Below, piece after piece: positions 1 through 12,509 of a stretch of 64,000 nucleotides of DNA (the first letter of the stretch is position 1; each line of letters begins with the position of its first letter). The DNA comes from Entonaema liquescens (lineage: Eukaryota > Ascomycota > Sordariomycetes > Xylariales > Xylariaceae): positions 2,480,001 through 2,544,000 of the forward strand of contig CADCSX010000003.1 in assembly GCA_902805475.1 (NCBI GenBank), read 5' to 3'. The translations under genes and the position numbers were made by a program. The notes beneath the pieces were generated by a model. It saw nothing but the letters and a program-made list of their open reading frames with translations, searched no databases and was not told the origin of the DNA.

Positions 1-3000
1 AAATTAACGATATTTATATAAGGATATAATTTTTTAAAAATAAGGAAAATATATATGAAAATTATAAAGAATATTATAATATATAAAATAATTACGTGGT
101 ATATATTAAGTAAAAAAAGTAAAATAAATAAAATAATAATAAAATTAAAAAAAATATAATTAATTTATTTTTAAAAAATGATAAAAATATATAAAGTAAT
201 GTTAATTAAATATATAAAAAGTAAAATAGGATGTTTTTTATTAAATTTATATTTAAATAAAAAAGTAATTAAATTCGAAAAAAAAAATAATAATGAAAAT
301 AATCTTATGGAAAAAATAAGAAAAAAAACTTAAAAATAATTTTAAAAATTATAAATGTAAAGTTAAAATTTAATAAAAAAAAAGCGGGGTAAGTTATAAA
401 ACTTTTTTATTATTATTCCGGTAAAGAAATTAAAAGAAAATTCATGTATAAAATAAAAATAAGTTAAATTATAAAAAAAAAATAATTTTTTAAAAGAAAT
501 GTTATTATAAATATAAAAAACGAGATAAAATTAAAGATATATTTAAAATATAATTATATTAAAATTTTTATTAAAAAATAAATAGTTAAAGAAAATTTAT
601 AAATTATTAAAAAAATATAAAGTTTTAATATTAATTTAAATGTATATAAAAAAAATAAAATTAAAAATATTTTTATTTAAATGGAAAATGTTTAAAATAA
701 AAATATTGTAATGTTAATATAAGTAAAAAGAAATAACGTATTATATAATAATGGAATATATAAAATTTGCAATTTAAAAAGAAAAATTACGTAATAAATT
801 AATGTTAAAAACGTTTAAATTATAATACGATTACGAAAAAATTATGGAAAACGATAAGAAAATAAATTAAATTATATAATAGTTTTTAAAATTGAAAATG
901 TTATTAATATATAAGTTAATAATTAATTTAATAAAAAAAAAAAATTTAAAAATTTAAATTTAAAGAAATTTTAATAAAATTTTAATAAATATAAATAAAA
1001 GAAAATATATATAAAGTTATTATGGTAAAATTGTAAAAATAAATCGATTATAATTTTTTTATGTTAAATATAATTTATTATTTAATTTTCAAAAAATTAC
1101 TATTATTATTAAATAATTTATTAATAATAAAAAAAATATTACTTTTAAAAAAGTTATTATTTTTTTTAATTTTAAAATTATTAAAAAGTTTTTTAATATT
1201 ACTGTTTTTATTATTATTATTAATATTTTTAATAACTTTAAAAGTTTTAAAAACTTTAATAATTTTAACTTTAACTTTTTTATTTTCTTTATTAAATTTT
1301 TCGTTTAATTTGTTAAAAAATATATTATTTAATTTTTTTTTTAAAACTGTAAAATTTAAAAAGTTTAAAATAAATAAAAAACTCTTTAAGAAAAAAAAAG
1401 TATTAAATTATAATAATATAAGTATGTTTTTTATTAATTTTTTTAATAAATATAATAAAAACTTTATAATGAAATATGCGTTTTATAATAATTTATTAAA
1501 TAAACTTATAATTTTTAAATAAAAATCAAAGTAAAAAAATAATTATTTATTTAAAAATTTAAAATAAAAAATTAATAAGAATAATAAAAAAAAAAGTAAA
1601 TTAAAAACAATGGAAATTAACTTTATTATAATTAAAATAAAAATATAAATTAAAAATTATATTACGTTAATATTATAATTAAATGCGGTATTAATTATGA
1701 TTTAAACAATTAATAATTTTAAAATTATATTATTTTATAATTATAATAAATTTATAAATAAGTTATTTTACGATAATTATAAAATGTAATTAAGTTATAT
1801 TTGAAATTTAATAATGGAAAAATATTATTTTAAAGCGGAAATTAAAAAATATTTAATCTTAAATATTATTGAAAAAAATTAAAAAAAAAATTATAAAATA
1901 TATTAAAATTTTAAAGTTTTTAATTATTTTATTTATTTTTTAAAAAAACTGTTAACGTAAATAAATATATAAATAATATAAAGAAAATATATTAAAATAT
2001 ATTTTATAATAATTTTAATATAATTATAATAAATATATTAATTAAAAAAAATTATTAAATAATTAAAATGAAAAAAAAAGTTTAAATTATAATTATATTA
2101 AAAGTAAATTAAATGGAAATAAAGTATATAAAAATAATAATAATAATAATAATTAAAATATTTAAAAAATATATAATTTTAAAATGTAATAAATTTATTA
2201 TTAAATTTATTATTATTATTACGATGGGAAAGTTAATAGTGAAATATAATAATAAATAAAAAATTAAAAATATAAAATTTAAATAAGAGTAAATTTAAAC
2301 GAAAAAAACGATAAAATTAAAAAAAAAATATTAAGAAAAAAAAAAATAATAATTTTATAATGTACGTTAAATAAAACCGTATTTATTAAAAGCGTTATTA
2401 TTATATATTATTAATAAAATAATTATTATATTTCGCGTAAAAAATAAAACGAAAATGAAGTTATTTATAATTTAATAAAAAATAATATATTAAAAAATAA
2501 TAAAAAAAGTTATTTAATAAAAATAATAAAATGATTATTAAATAAAATATAAAAATATAATAAAGATAAATTATATGGAAATAATAAAAGTGATTTTATA
2601 TAATTAAATATATTATTTAATTTATTAAAATAGTGAGATTTTAATAAAATATAATAATGTATAATGTGGGTGTGTAATAAAAATTAAAAATAAACGGAAA
2701 TAAATTAAGTTTTTTTTAATAAAAATATAATTTTTATTTAAAAATTTATTAAAAAATAGTACTAATAATGTCTTAATTGCAATAAGTTAAATATATAAAT
2801 GTAATAGAATAAAAATAATAATAATAATAATAATTATAAATTTTTTTTTTTTTTAATATTTTAAAGAAATTATTTAAATAATTTTATTTATAAATAAAAT
2901 TTAAAAAAACGTTTAAAAATAATAAATATATTTATATTAAAAAGTTAAAATATATAAAAAATATAAAAAGAAAATTAATATATAAATTTTATTAATAAAA

Positions 3001-4826
3001 TATTTTTATATAAAATTATTATTTATATAATTATTAAAATTATTAAATATAAATAAATATTATTAAATATAAATAAATGTTATTAAATAAAATTATTAAA
3101 TTTAATATAAAATAAATAAATATTTTTAAATTATTTAAAAATTATTTTATAATTAATTTAATTATTTATAAACGTAATAAAATATTAATTTTTATATAAT
3201 TAATCGTTTTTATTAAAAAATTATTATTATTACACGTTAATATTATTAAATATTATTAATAATAATAACGTTATATTTATTATAATTATAATTATAATTA
3301 TTATAATTTATTTATATTTTAAAAAATTTTTAAAAAATATATATTAATAATATAATTTATTAAATATTATATAATTATTTTTAACGTTTTTTATAAAATT
3401 AAATTTATTAATATTTATACGTAAAATTTAAAAAATATTAATAATTTTAAATATTTTTAATTAAATAAATAATTTTTTTATTAATTTAACCGTAACGTTA
3501 TTTAAACATTTATAATTTATTATATAATTTTTAATAATTTTAATTTTAAAATAATAATGTAAAAAATTAACGTATTAATTTTTTTTAAAATTTATATATA
3601 TGTTATTATATAGTAATAAATGTTAAATAAATAATTTAAATTTTAAATAAAATAATATATAATTTAAAATTTTTTAAATAATAATTTAACGAATTAAATA
3701 ATTTTTTTAAATTTTAAATAATTTTTAATAAATTTTATTAATATTTTCTTTTATTAATATATTTTTAATATAACGTAAAATATAATAATAATTAATTTAA
3801 TAATATATTAATACGTTACGAATTAATTATTTATTTTCGACGTTATATATTATTATTATAAATGATGTTATTTTAAAATTATTTTACCGAATTTATAATG
3901 TAAATTACTTTATTAAACATTTATAAATAATTAATAATTAAAATTATTAATAAAATAACATGGTTTTATAATTTTTTAAATTTCACGATGTAAATAATAA
4001 AATAAACATTATTAAAACGTTACGTTTTTATTTTTTATTTAAAAAAAAATAAAAATAAATATTATAATTAATGTTAAAATTCGTTTTAAATTTATATTTA
4101 TATAAAAAATTAACCGTATTTAAATATTTAACGTCGTTAATAACATGTATAACACGTATTATTTTATTATTTAATAATATTTTTTTTAATTTAAATTATT
4201 TACTTACGAAATTAATACCATTAAATGCGTTTAATTACGTTAATTAAATATATATAAATAATTTTTATTATAAACGTTAATATTAAAAAAAAATAATATA
4301 AAAATATTATTATTTATAAATTATTAATTTTTATTTATAAATTACGTATTATTATTTAAAAATTACCAACGTTTATTTATAAATTATTATTTTTTAATTA
4401 TAAATTATTTTTAAAATAATTTTACGAAATACGGTTGTATTTTTTTAAAATTAATATTAATTAATTATTTAAAATTTAAATATTTTAAATATTTTAAAAT
4501 ATACGTAAATATATATTATTATAATTAAAAAATTTTAAATTTAATTTAAAATTATAAAATTATTAATTTACGATAATTTTTATACGTAATTACGGGTAAT
4601 TATAATTTTAAATAATTTACATTATAAATTCGATAAAGTAATTTTAAAATAATATCATTTATTATTATTATATAAAATTAAATAAAAATATACATATTAT
4701 TAAATAAAAAAAAATAATAAATTAATTAATATAAAAAAAATTAAATAAAAATAATAAAAAAGTTTTAATTTATAAAAAATTAAATTAATAAATAAATTAA
4801 ATACATTTTTATAATTAATAAAATTA
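1..4826. repeat. AT-rich, RIP-type heterochromatic isochore
   Basis: Roughly 90% A+T throughout, with a sharp edge at about 4827 where normal composition starts within a few tens of bases. The few remaining C residues are often in CG context (acg, cgt), as expected after C-to-T mutation that prefers CpA, the signature of repeat-induced point mutation. No believable gene is present: the longest open frame (1061-1522) encodes only L, I, F, N and K runs. One recognisable element lies at 3860-4660 (separate entry). The rest is too mutated for me to identify. No telomere repeat is seen at the left edge. Confidence 0.85.
3860..4660 (-). mobile_element. RIP-mutated copy of a ~0.8 kb TIR element
   Basis: This segment aligns by eye, after allowing C-to-T and G-to-A changes, with the reverse complement of the element at 11163-11936. 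Examples are the left end aaatgatgttattttaaaa against gagtgatgctatttcaaga, an internal block with cacgtattattttattattt, and the right end ataatatcattt. Its ends are inverted copies of each other. The flanking 8 bases are attattat on both sides (3852-3859 and 4661-4668), consistent with an 8-bp target duplication, though the sequence is of low complexity. No transposase is encoded, so it is non-autonomous (MITE-like). The 8-bp duplication suggests the hAT superfamily. Confidence 0.75.
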
Positions 4827-4877
4827 ACTATGTTCGTAGTGGGGTAAGCTTGTAGATAGGTAATTTACTTTATTACC

Positions 4878-5698
4878 ATGATTATACCAACTATATTTTT
4901 CGTGCTTGGGGCATGGCATAAGCCTTGGGTTTTCGATAGCGTTCGTAGCACACTATCAAATCGAGGTCTTGAGACCGATACTTCAGCACTGGCTTCAGTT
5001 GGAGCTAAGAGCGCCAACGTTGGTCTTCTCGACGATGCGGCGGTGATTCGTTCCGCCTTACTCCGGCTGGTGGACGCGGGCAAACATATCCTCTTGGTGG
5101 CCCATTCGTACGGCGGCATCGTCGCATCGAATGCGGTCCAAGGGCTTAGCATTGCCCAGCGCGTTGCCGAGGGCAAGGCCGGGGGAATTATTATGTTCCT
5201 ATATCTCGCTGCATTTACCCTTCCTGTTGAGATGATCTTTTCACAGCTCTTAACAATGAGTTCCCTGATTGGTGGGACTTCTCAGAAGTATAACATGCCT
5301 TCTGGTCTATGCTACCCGCTGCAAAACACTGACATATCGCCATATAGGACTGTCAATTCGTAACGCCTAGTGACCCTAGAAATATGTTCTATGGCGATGT
5401 TGAACCGTCGTTGGCGGATAAGGCTATCGCAGCTCTGAAGCCTATGCCGTTTCGGATTGCGATGGACAAATCTACGTACGCTCCTTTTAATGAGGGCTTT
5501 GAAGTTGGTTATATATTCTTAGAAAAGGATGAAGGTCTGGATATCAGTGTACAGCGGGGCTTGTTTTCTCAGTTCCCTCCAGGCTCGTTCACTGCGAGCC
5601 TCGACTCCAGCCACTCGCCGTTTCTTAGTATGCCAGTTGCGCTAGCCGATACTATCCAAGACGCAATCATTCATGTACGAACGAAGAAGTCTAATTAA
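4878..5698 (+). CDS. alpha/beta hydrolase, one-base frameshift
   Basis: Small fungal AB-hydrolase (PF12697-like). Residues 1-10 are the usual beta strand (TIFFVLGAWH), the nucleophile elbow is AHSYGG with Ser at about residue 77, and the C-terminal DSSHSPF carries the likely catalytic His. An intron at 5288-5347 (gtataa...ctgac...tatag) joins DWWDFSE to DCQFVTPSDP. Upstream of it the frame must change between LPVE (about 5225) and DDLFTALNNEF (about 5231). Exons total 761 nt, one short of a multiple of three, so one base appears to be missing near 5226-5231. The intended protein is about 253 aa. The start ATG is only about 50 bp from the AT-rich isochore edge. Substrate unknown. It is either a recent pseudogene or a sequencing error. 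Confidence 0.75.
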
Positions 5699-8600
5699 AT
5701 ATATGGTCTATCGGTTCATATTTCATGTGCCTTAAGTAAATGCTGCTTTCTTAGTTAGTTTAGCAATGAGTATATACTACTAAATTACTATACTCGTCAA
5801 CTTGTTCTCTATAATCCCCATTGTGTCTAAGTATAGCCGAGATACTGATATATGACCATTTGATCTAGTAACTGTTGAATAGACGCCTGAGTTACAGCGT
5901 GAAACTCTTGGTGTAATTAAATTTTAACGACCGAATTACGACACACGATAACCACCCCACCTTATACATAGTTTTTTCTTAGAATAAACAGGAAGCAATT
6001 GCTTTTGCAGGAGACCCGATACCAGGCTCCTGGGCCTCGGAGTATTAGTGCGGCTCTGCGGCGGCCCCTTACCTCCTCCGTATGGGGTTAACGTTAGGAG
6101 GATCAACGCTAGGAGGGTTATTTAAGTGGGACTTACAACGGTCTGAATAGTTTCATTGTATTTAGCAACATAGACTAATGTTAGGATAAAAATATTTGTG
6201 TTTAGAATCTATATTTCATGCTTCGTATTGTTACAAGGAGTGGCTAGGTACTACTCTGAATTTAAGTGTCATCCAACTGTATATTCCATAGTGCATTCCT
6301 ACGGATGTGTAGTACGAGGTAATGTGGTAGGTGATAAGGAAGACGTATAAAAGATAAGGATCCTGGGATTATCCATTCCCCTCGAGGGCTGTATGAAGCT
6401 ATCTAGGACACGTGATCCTTTATGCTGAAGCTTATCATGTAGGTATCATTTCCATTCCAAGCTTCAGCCTTGATGTTGTAAGAGAGTCCCACGTGGGCGT
6501 ATCTTACCCATAGATAGACCTCTATCTTATTTTAATATCATGAATGGCGCATTCCCCGTCTCCTTCTAGAAATTAATATTCTACCTCTAGGTAAGTATTA
6601 AATATATGCATCTTGCATGTAGATATATCTTGGCTCCTGCTCGCCTTATAGCCCAGTCTATTCAGCCTCGAATGTTCTTATCTCATGATGGAGCCCTTGA
6701 GGATACTAGTGGGAGTTCTAGGCTCAGTTGGCCCGCATCACGAAGAACACAAAACTCATGAATTTCGGAGCCGTACCTCCTATTATAACTGCGTTGATGA
6801 CAAGTCATATTGCAATCATTTGAACGCCCGACGAGGCGTTGTTTAGCTACGGACTAGCCAGCTGAAAAAGACCGCCCGTGGCAAGCGATGTATTCCTGGG
6901 TCATCGCGAGGCCTTCAAAGCGGACAGGATCATTCCTGTCTTGGAGGCCACCCATATCAGCTGCACCTCGACGAGAGGAGTTAATAACTACGGGTATGAA
7001 GGTCAAGACGCTCCTCATGGTGATGATCATCAGGGAAATAGTGGCTCACATAGAAAGGAGGGTTGAGAGGTGAACCGACGCTAAGTTCAATTAGGAGTTA
7101 TTTTGTTATGAGGGAGCAAACTTGGAAAAAAGGCGGCTCTTAGCGAGGCATATAGCGTATAATACTGCAGATACAAATGGGTCTTTCTCATTCTTTCCCT
7201 TAACCCTTGTCCAAGCCTCGTATATGCCCGCACACGAGATTGAATGTCGTTATTTTTGGAAGCGGCGTCTAAAAGCCATGTGCCCGGGTAACCGGCCACC
7301 CGGCTAGTCAAGAATCGCTTGGGCGAGACTCATTCTTTAATTATTGCCAAGCCCGTATGTCATAGGCATCTGTTATCAATATGTCGTCTTCGGGTAACAC
7401 AACCATATCACAACATACAATAGAACTACTCATTAGTTGGAATTGAAGTGGCTTTACCGGCAAGAAGCCTGGTGAAGCCTTTAGTCCTTAAGGGCCTGTA
7501 GCATGGGCTCTTTAGTCCGACTGTCCGAACACAACATATGTATTTGGAGGCACGAAAACGGCCAGCCAATTTACTTACAGCTCAAATATGTTGGCCGAGA
7601 ATTAAACCTTGTCGTGGTGTAACGATCTCTGCATTGTCAGCCAACCGGGTTCTATTGCATGGCCAATGTCAACTCAAACGGCAGAGATTAACTACATATT
7701 GTTCAAATGACCACGATAACTGACACCTGTGGTGCTCGCCATGTCAAAAAGTTTAGCGCGGATCTCCCACAGAGCAATTTAGAATCTCCTTGCATAGGCC
7801 TGTGCGAGTTCCGGTGGCGGTGGCTGGGCGACATGTTTACAATTTTATTAATTTCTTTAATTGATTGCTTCGTCTTGATAAACAGTTCTTCATCATAGCA
7901 TCATATACATTGTTGGTTTATAAGCCACACTCGCCCGAAGCTGAAACCAGATGATTTCATGGTAGGTATAACTGACACGTTTGTTTCCACCTAGGCAATG
8001 GTAACACGAGCTGAGAGAGACATACTCTTAGAGTGCAGTTAGAGTGCAGTAGTAAACGCCTCGTTTATGTTTTAGTTCTGACCCACCGCTATCAGCTCCG
8101 AATCAAATGATGCTGTCATACATAGAAGCGCTAGAGGCGCAAGAGGCGTCTCCCCGGAATTTGAGGAGGACGAGTAGCAATGGGTTATGTTATGCCCGAG
8201 AGCAATTAGGTAAGAGAAAAAAAAAACAAAACTTACATTTATCATGGTTTTGTCATGAGTTGTCATTAGTTCAAGACACGGAAATACACCGTATAGTTGA
8301 GTAATTGCGGCCCAATCTTGTGACACTTCAAGCAAACCGCAGACTACGTAAAACTTCCAATAGGTTCAATTCAGAACCACCGGACATCCCCAAGAGAGAG
8401 CTTTTCCGATCATGATGCTAGTATTTCATGTGAAATACCTATCTCTAAATAATAGAACCCTGAGAAGTTGGCGGTAAATTCCATCGCCGCGAATGTATGA
8501 TACTCTTACATTCCACTTCTGGAGTTCCCTATACAGCTTAGAAACTATTCCGGATTGCCGCAACCAGGTAAGTCAAACCCGTAGATTTTTGAAACCTGCC

Positions 8601-9278
8601 ATCATTCTTCTGCATTGCCAAGTCGATTTATAACACATCCAAGACCGATGCAATCGAGAACTCGATCGATTATACTGGCCTCCTAGCCGATCGGACATCA
8701 GTAAGCAGGGATGATTCTCGTGTGGCTTCGGTGCAAGCAGGTGGACACTTCAAGATACACCGTGGCCAATGGAACATTCTTGTTGCTCTTTTGTAGACAC
8801 ATTCACAGGGGTGTCAGGGGTGTTGATAACCAATTGTCTTCTCATCTCTACCAATATACGCTTCTTGCATGTGTGGGTGAAGAGGATCTTTGGAAGGATT
8901 CCATTTTGCTTTTATTGTTCAATACATATCAGCCTTAAGCACGACATGGTGGGTAGGTTTTCTTATGAAATAGAGTAGTAGTTATGCAGAAATCAGGGGA
9001 CCAGGGTTGCAGTATGATCCGATGGGACCTATCAAATTTCGGTGAGAAAGTTGTCGTGAGGTATGGCTCTGCCGTTGGTGCGGGGGCTCCGTCCGGAATC
9101 AGATGAGTGTCGGACTGAACCCAGAAAACCAAATATGGGCTGTATCAAGGCTACGTAAGAGCCCTACCAATGCTTTCTATAAGTATCCAATCTTTTTACT
9201 CGATCTGTTTTCATATTTCGGGAAATATTCTGTTCTGTCTCACAAGCATTATTAACCCTTATATAAGAACCTGCCAAG
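5699..9278. other. long gene-poor interval
   Basis: About 3.6 kb of normal composition without a convincing gene. Open frames are all under 90 codons, overlap on both strands and show no recognisable motif. No tRNA-like B box or tandem repeat was seen. It may hold relics of decayed genes that I cannot identify. Confidence 0.5.
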
Positions 9279-11041
9279 ATGGAGGGCATTCGATTAGTTA
9301 TTCTCTATTTGGCTGTTCCGAGTCTCTTATTCTCAGCCTTACGCCAAATACTCTCTTGGACACGAAAGAATAATGCATCAACCGAAACTATTCCTGGGCC
9401 TCAGCAATTTCCTATTGTTGGAAGAGTCCATGATCTTGACAGGTTTTGCATGTGGAAAAAGTTCAAGGAATGGGCCGACATCTACGGACCGATATACAGG
9501 ACGAGTATGTTGGGGCAGCAGTTTATCATAATATCAGATCAGAAGATCGCCGAAGAGCTTCTTGTTAAGAGAGGTCACATCTATTCTGGGCGCCCTCAGA
9601 TTAGAGCTCTTTTTGACCACAAGACCGGGCCTGGTTATGTTGCATTAATGGATAGACACGGTATGTGACCCTCCATCACATCTCATACTACTATTTGCTG
9701 ACTTATTGAGCTTAAGAAACTTGGACTCGCCAAAGGAAATGGGTTCATGCCGCAATGGCTGATTTCCATCGGTCTCACTTCTTTGGAGTTATCGAGACTG
9801 AGGTTAAACGGTATCTGGCAATGCTGTTGCTCGATCCTGCGAAGTTCCATTCTAATGCGCGGGAACACTGTGGGCGTATAATGAGCCGGCTAGCTTGGGA
9901 TGACGCGTCGCAGGGCAAGGAAAATGGTGACAGTGCCGACCGTACCTTGACGCAAATGTCCGTGTCGGGTCCCATCGTCAACACGATGACACCATTATGG
10001 GCGATACCTTGGGCGTTGAACCCGTGGAAAAAATCGGAGAGGGCACGCGAAGATGAGCAACGAGCATGGTGGCTTAATTCTTTCCAGACAGCCAAGAGAA
10101 GACATCTCAATGGCAACCTTCCCAAAGATACGTGGTCCAGTCGGTACTTCACAGGCCTCCAGCAGCAAGGCAATATTAATCTAGATCAGACCCCCCAAGA
10201 AGAGGAATTCGCAAGCTGCATGCTTGGGTTTCAAAACCTTGTGGGCGTCGTGACAATTAGCGGGCCGATGCTATTCTTCCTAATGGCTATGCTATTACAC
10301 CCGCAATGGCAGAAGAAGGCCCAAGAAGAAATAGATAGAGTTTGCGGCGATCGCATGCCAACCACTGGAGATATGGCCGACTTACCTACCGTTCGGGCGT
10401 GTTTGAAAGAGACACTTCGATGGCGGTCTGGCGTCCCTCTTGGTAAGTCGCTCATTTTAAAACTTGTAATGACTTCACTAACAATTTTTTTTAGGAGTGC
10501 CCCATCAAGCAGAGCAAGACGATGAATTCAGGGGAGAGAAAATCACGAAAGGCACAATCGTTATGGCATGCGAATGGTAAGTCGCCACGATGTAGTTGAA
10601 TTAAGGAGCCCTGTTAATCTAACTTTATTCTAGGAGCATGAACCGCGTCCCAGAACAGTACCCAGACCCCGAGAACTTTCACCCGGAACGTTACTTAGAG
10701 AAAGAATGGCCTACTTACCAAGAGCCACTCTCGCGATACCCAAACTTGCGGGAAGGAAAGGGAATGCACACCTTTGGGTTCGGCCGCCGGACGTGTCTCG
10801 GCCAACATATCGCAGACGACGAGATGTTCGTCACGGGGCCGGTGTCCTCTGGGCCTTCAATCTAATAAGGAAGAAGTGTCCTATAACAGGCAAGGACATC
10901 GAATTCGATAGCGAGGCGACTAATGCCCACGTCATCTTGGAGCCTCTACCATACCCCTGCGAGTTCCAGCCACGGAGTGCCGAGAGGACAGCACAGATCC
11001 TGTCGGGATATGCCGAGATCAGAGACCAGCTTAGGACATAG
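9279..11041 (+). CDS. cytochrome P450 (O-methylsterigmatocystin oxidoreductase-like), one-base frameshift
   Basis: Microsomal P450 with an N-terminal membrane anchor (residues 4-25), proline hinge (IPGPQQFPIVG), ExxR in LKETLRWRSG, PERYLE region, and heme loop FGFGRRTCLG with Cys at about residue 451. Introns by splice signals: 9661-9716, 10443-10494 and 10577-10633. After DDEMFVTG the frame switches to AGVLWAFNLIRKK. Exons sum to 1598 nt, one base short of 533 codons, and one extra G in the run at 10835-10838 would restore the expected sequence. The full protein would be about 532 aa, normal for the family. Substrate unknown. No partner biosynthetic genes sit directly beside it apart from the hydrolase upstream. 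Confidence 0.88.
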
Positions 11042-11162
11042 ATAGGAACATAAAGTATTCTGGGTAGTTATATTGGACATTGGAAAGAACATAACGGTTA
11101 TAAAGGGTGGGCGACTACAATACGAGGGTTAGGTAGAGCTTTGGAATATACCATTTCAATTT

Positions 11163-11936
11163 GAGTGATGCTATTTCAAAATTACCTTACCGGACCTACA
11201 ATACAAATTACTTGGAATTATAACTGCCAGCAGTTACGTACAAAAATTATCGTAAACCGACAACTTTGCAAATCTACTTTATCACCTTAAATTAAATTTA
11301 ATATTTCCCAACCACGATAATAAATATATACGTATATTTTATAATATTTCAATTGTTTAAATTTTAATTAATTAATTAATACCGATTTTAAAAAAATGCG
11401 ACCGTATTTCGTAAAATTATTTTAAAAATAATTTATAATTAAAAAATAATAATTTATAAATAAACGTTAACAATTTTTAAATAATAATAAATAATTTATA
11501 AATAAAAATTAATAATTTATAAATAATAATATTTTTATATTATTTTTTCGTAATATTAATATTTTTAATAAAAATTATTTATATATATTTAATTAACGTA
11601 ATTAAACGCGTTTAATAATTTTAATTTCGTAAATATATTATATAAATTAAATAAAATATTATTAAATAACGAAATAATACGTATTACGTATATTATTAAT
11701 AACATTAAATATTTAAATATAATTAATTTCTTATATAAATACAAGTTTAAAGCAAAATTTAACGTCATTTATAGCATTTGAGTAATGTTTACTTTTCATT
11801 ATTTACATCGTAAGATCTAAAAGGTTGTGGAGCCATGTCATTTTACTAATAATTTTACTTGCCAGTTACTTACAACTGTTCGGTGGGGTAATCTGCATTA
11901 TAGGTCCGGCAAGGTAATCTTGAAATAGCATCACTC
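11163..11936 (+). mobile_element. non-autonomous TIR element with 8-bp target duplication (hAT-like MITE)
   Basis: The element is 774 bp. The left end gagtgatgctatttcaaaa and the right end, reversed (gagtgatgctatttcaagat), are near-perfect terminal inverted repeats of about 48 bp. It is flanked by an exact duplication ttcaattt at 11155-11162 and 11937-11944. An 8-bp duplication is typical of hAT transposons. No open frame for a transposase is present. The ends have normal composition, whereas the core (about 11290-11750) is as AT-rich as the mutated copy at 3860-4660, to which it aligns in reverse orientation. Confidence 0.85.
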
Positions 11937-11944
11937 TTCAATTT

Positions 11945-12509
11945 TTCTCATTGACTTCTGTCTAATACTTGACGTAGGAGATCCCTATATACCTATAACG
12001 ATTGGGAACTTTTATCGTTACCTTATTTCAAGTCCTGTGCAGATCTGGACTTGAACTTGGGTATTTAAAGACCAATCATGCGTGTCGCGATCGCTATCAT
12101 CCCCTGGGTAGGGGCAATTATGAATGACTGCATTAGATCTGAACGCATCGCGATTCTGTTTTTTATTGGCGAATTAATGATAATGGAGTATTTCGTATCC
12201 GTAGTCCGGCGTAATCCGGCGCATGCCTGATACTTTATACGTTGATGATGTGCTGTGCCGGGGGCATGGCGTGCTTCCGGCTCTAGCCTAAGTCGGGCCT
12301 CTCTGCCGACCTGGAGACGCCCGTACGGTCTTACACTGGATGATAACCGGAACGGAAGATTACGACACGCCTAGTTGCCTGTACGGACGCGTTAGAAATT
12401 TCTTTTATTTCTCGTCCAGCCGCTGATTCCGCTTGACGAGCTTTTACTCCTATCGGCTGTCGCAGGGCTATCTGTTCTTAACTAGATTATTCTTGCTCAA
12501 GGAGATAAA
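11945..12509. other. intergenic, MFS gene upstream region
   Basis: 565 bp between the TIR element and the MFS transporter start. No open frame or repeat of note. Presumably holds the transporter promoter; I see no clear TATA box. Confidence 0.4.

Noticed and set aside
1061..1522. 153-codon open frame in AT-rich DNA
   Set aside because: Only L, I, F, N, K and T runs with no domain; a by-product of AT-rich sequence lacking stop codons in one frame.
1..4826. Mitochondrial DNA insertion
   Set aside because: AT content and homopolymer style are extreme, no mitochondrial gene or tRNA is seen, and a mutated nuclear TIR element is embedded in it.
5288..5383. Two separate hydrolase genes
   Set aside because: A canonical 60-bp intron plus one missing base joins both parts into one 253-aa family-length protein.
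10706..11041. Independent gene after the P450
   Set aside because: Its second half continues the P450 C-terminus (LWAFNLIRKK, PCEFQPRS) after a single lost base.
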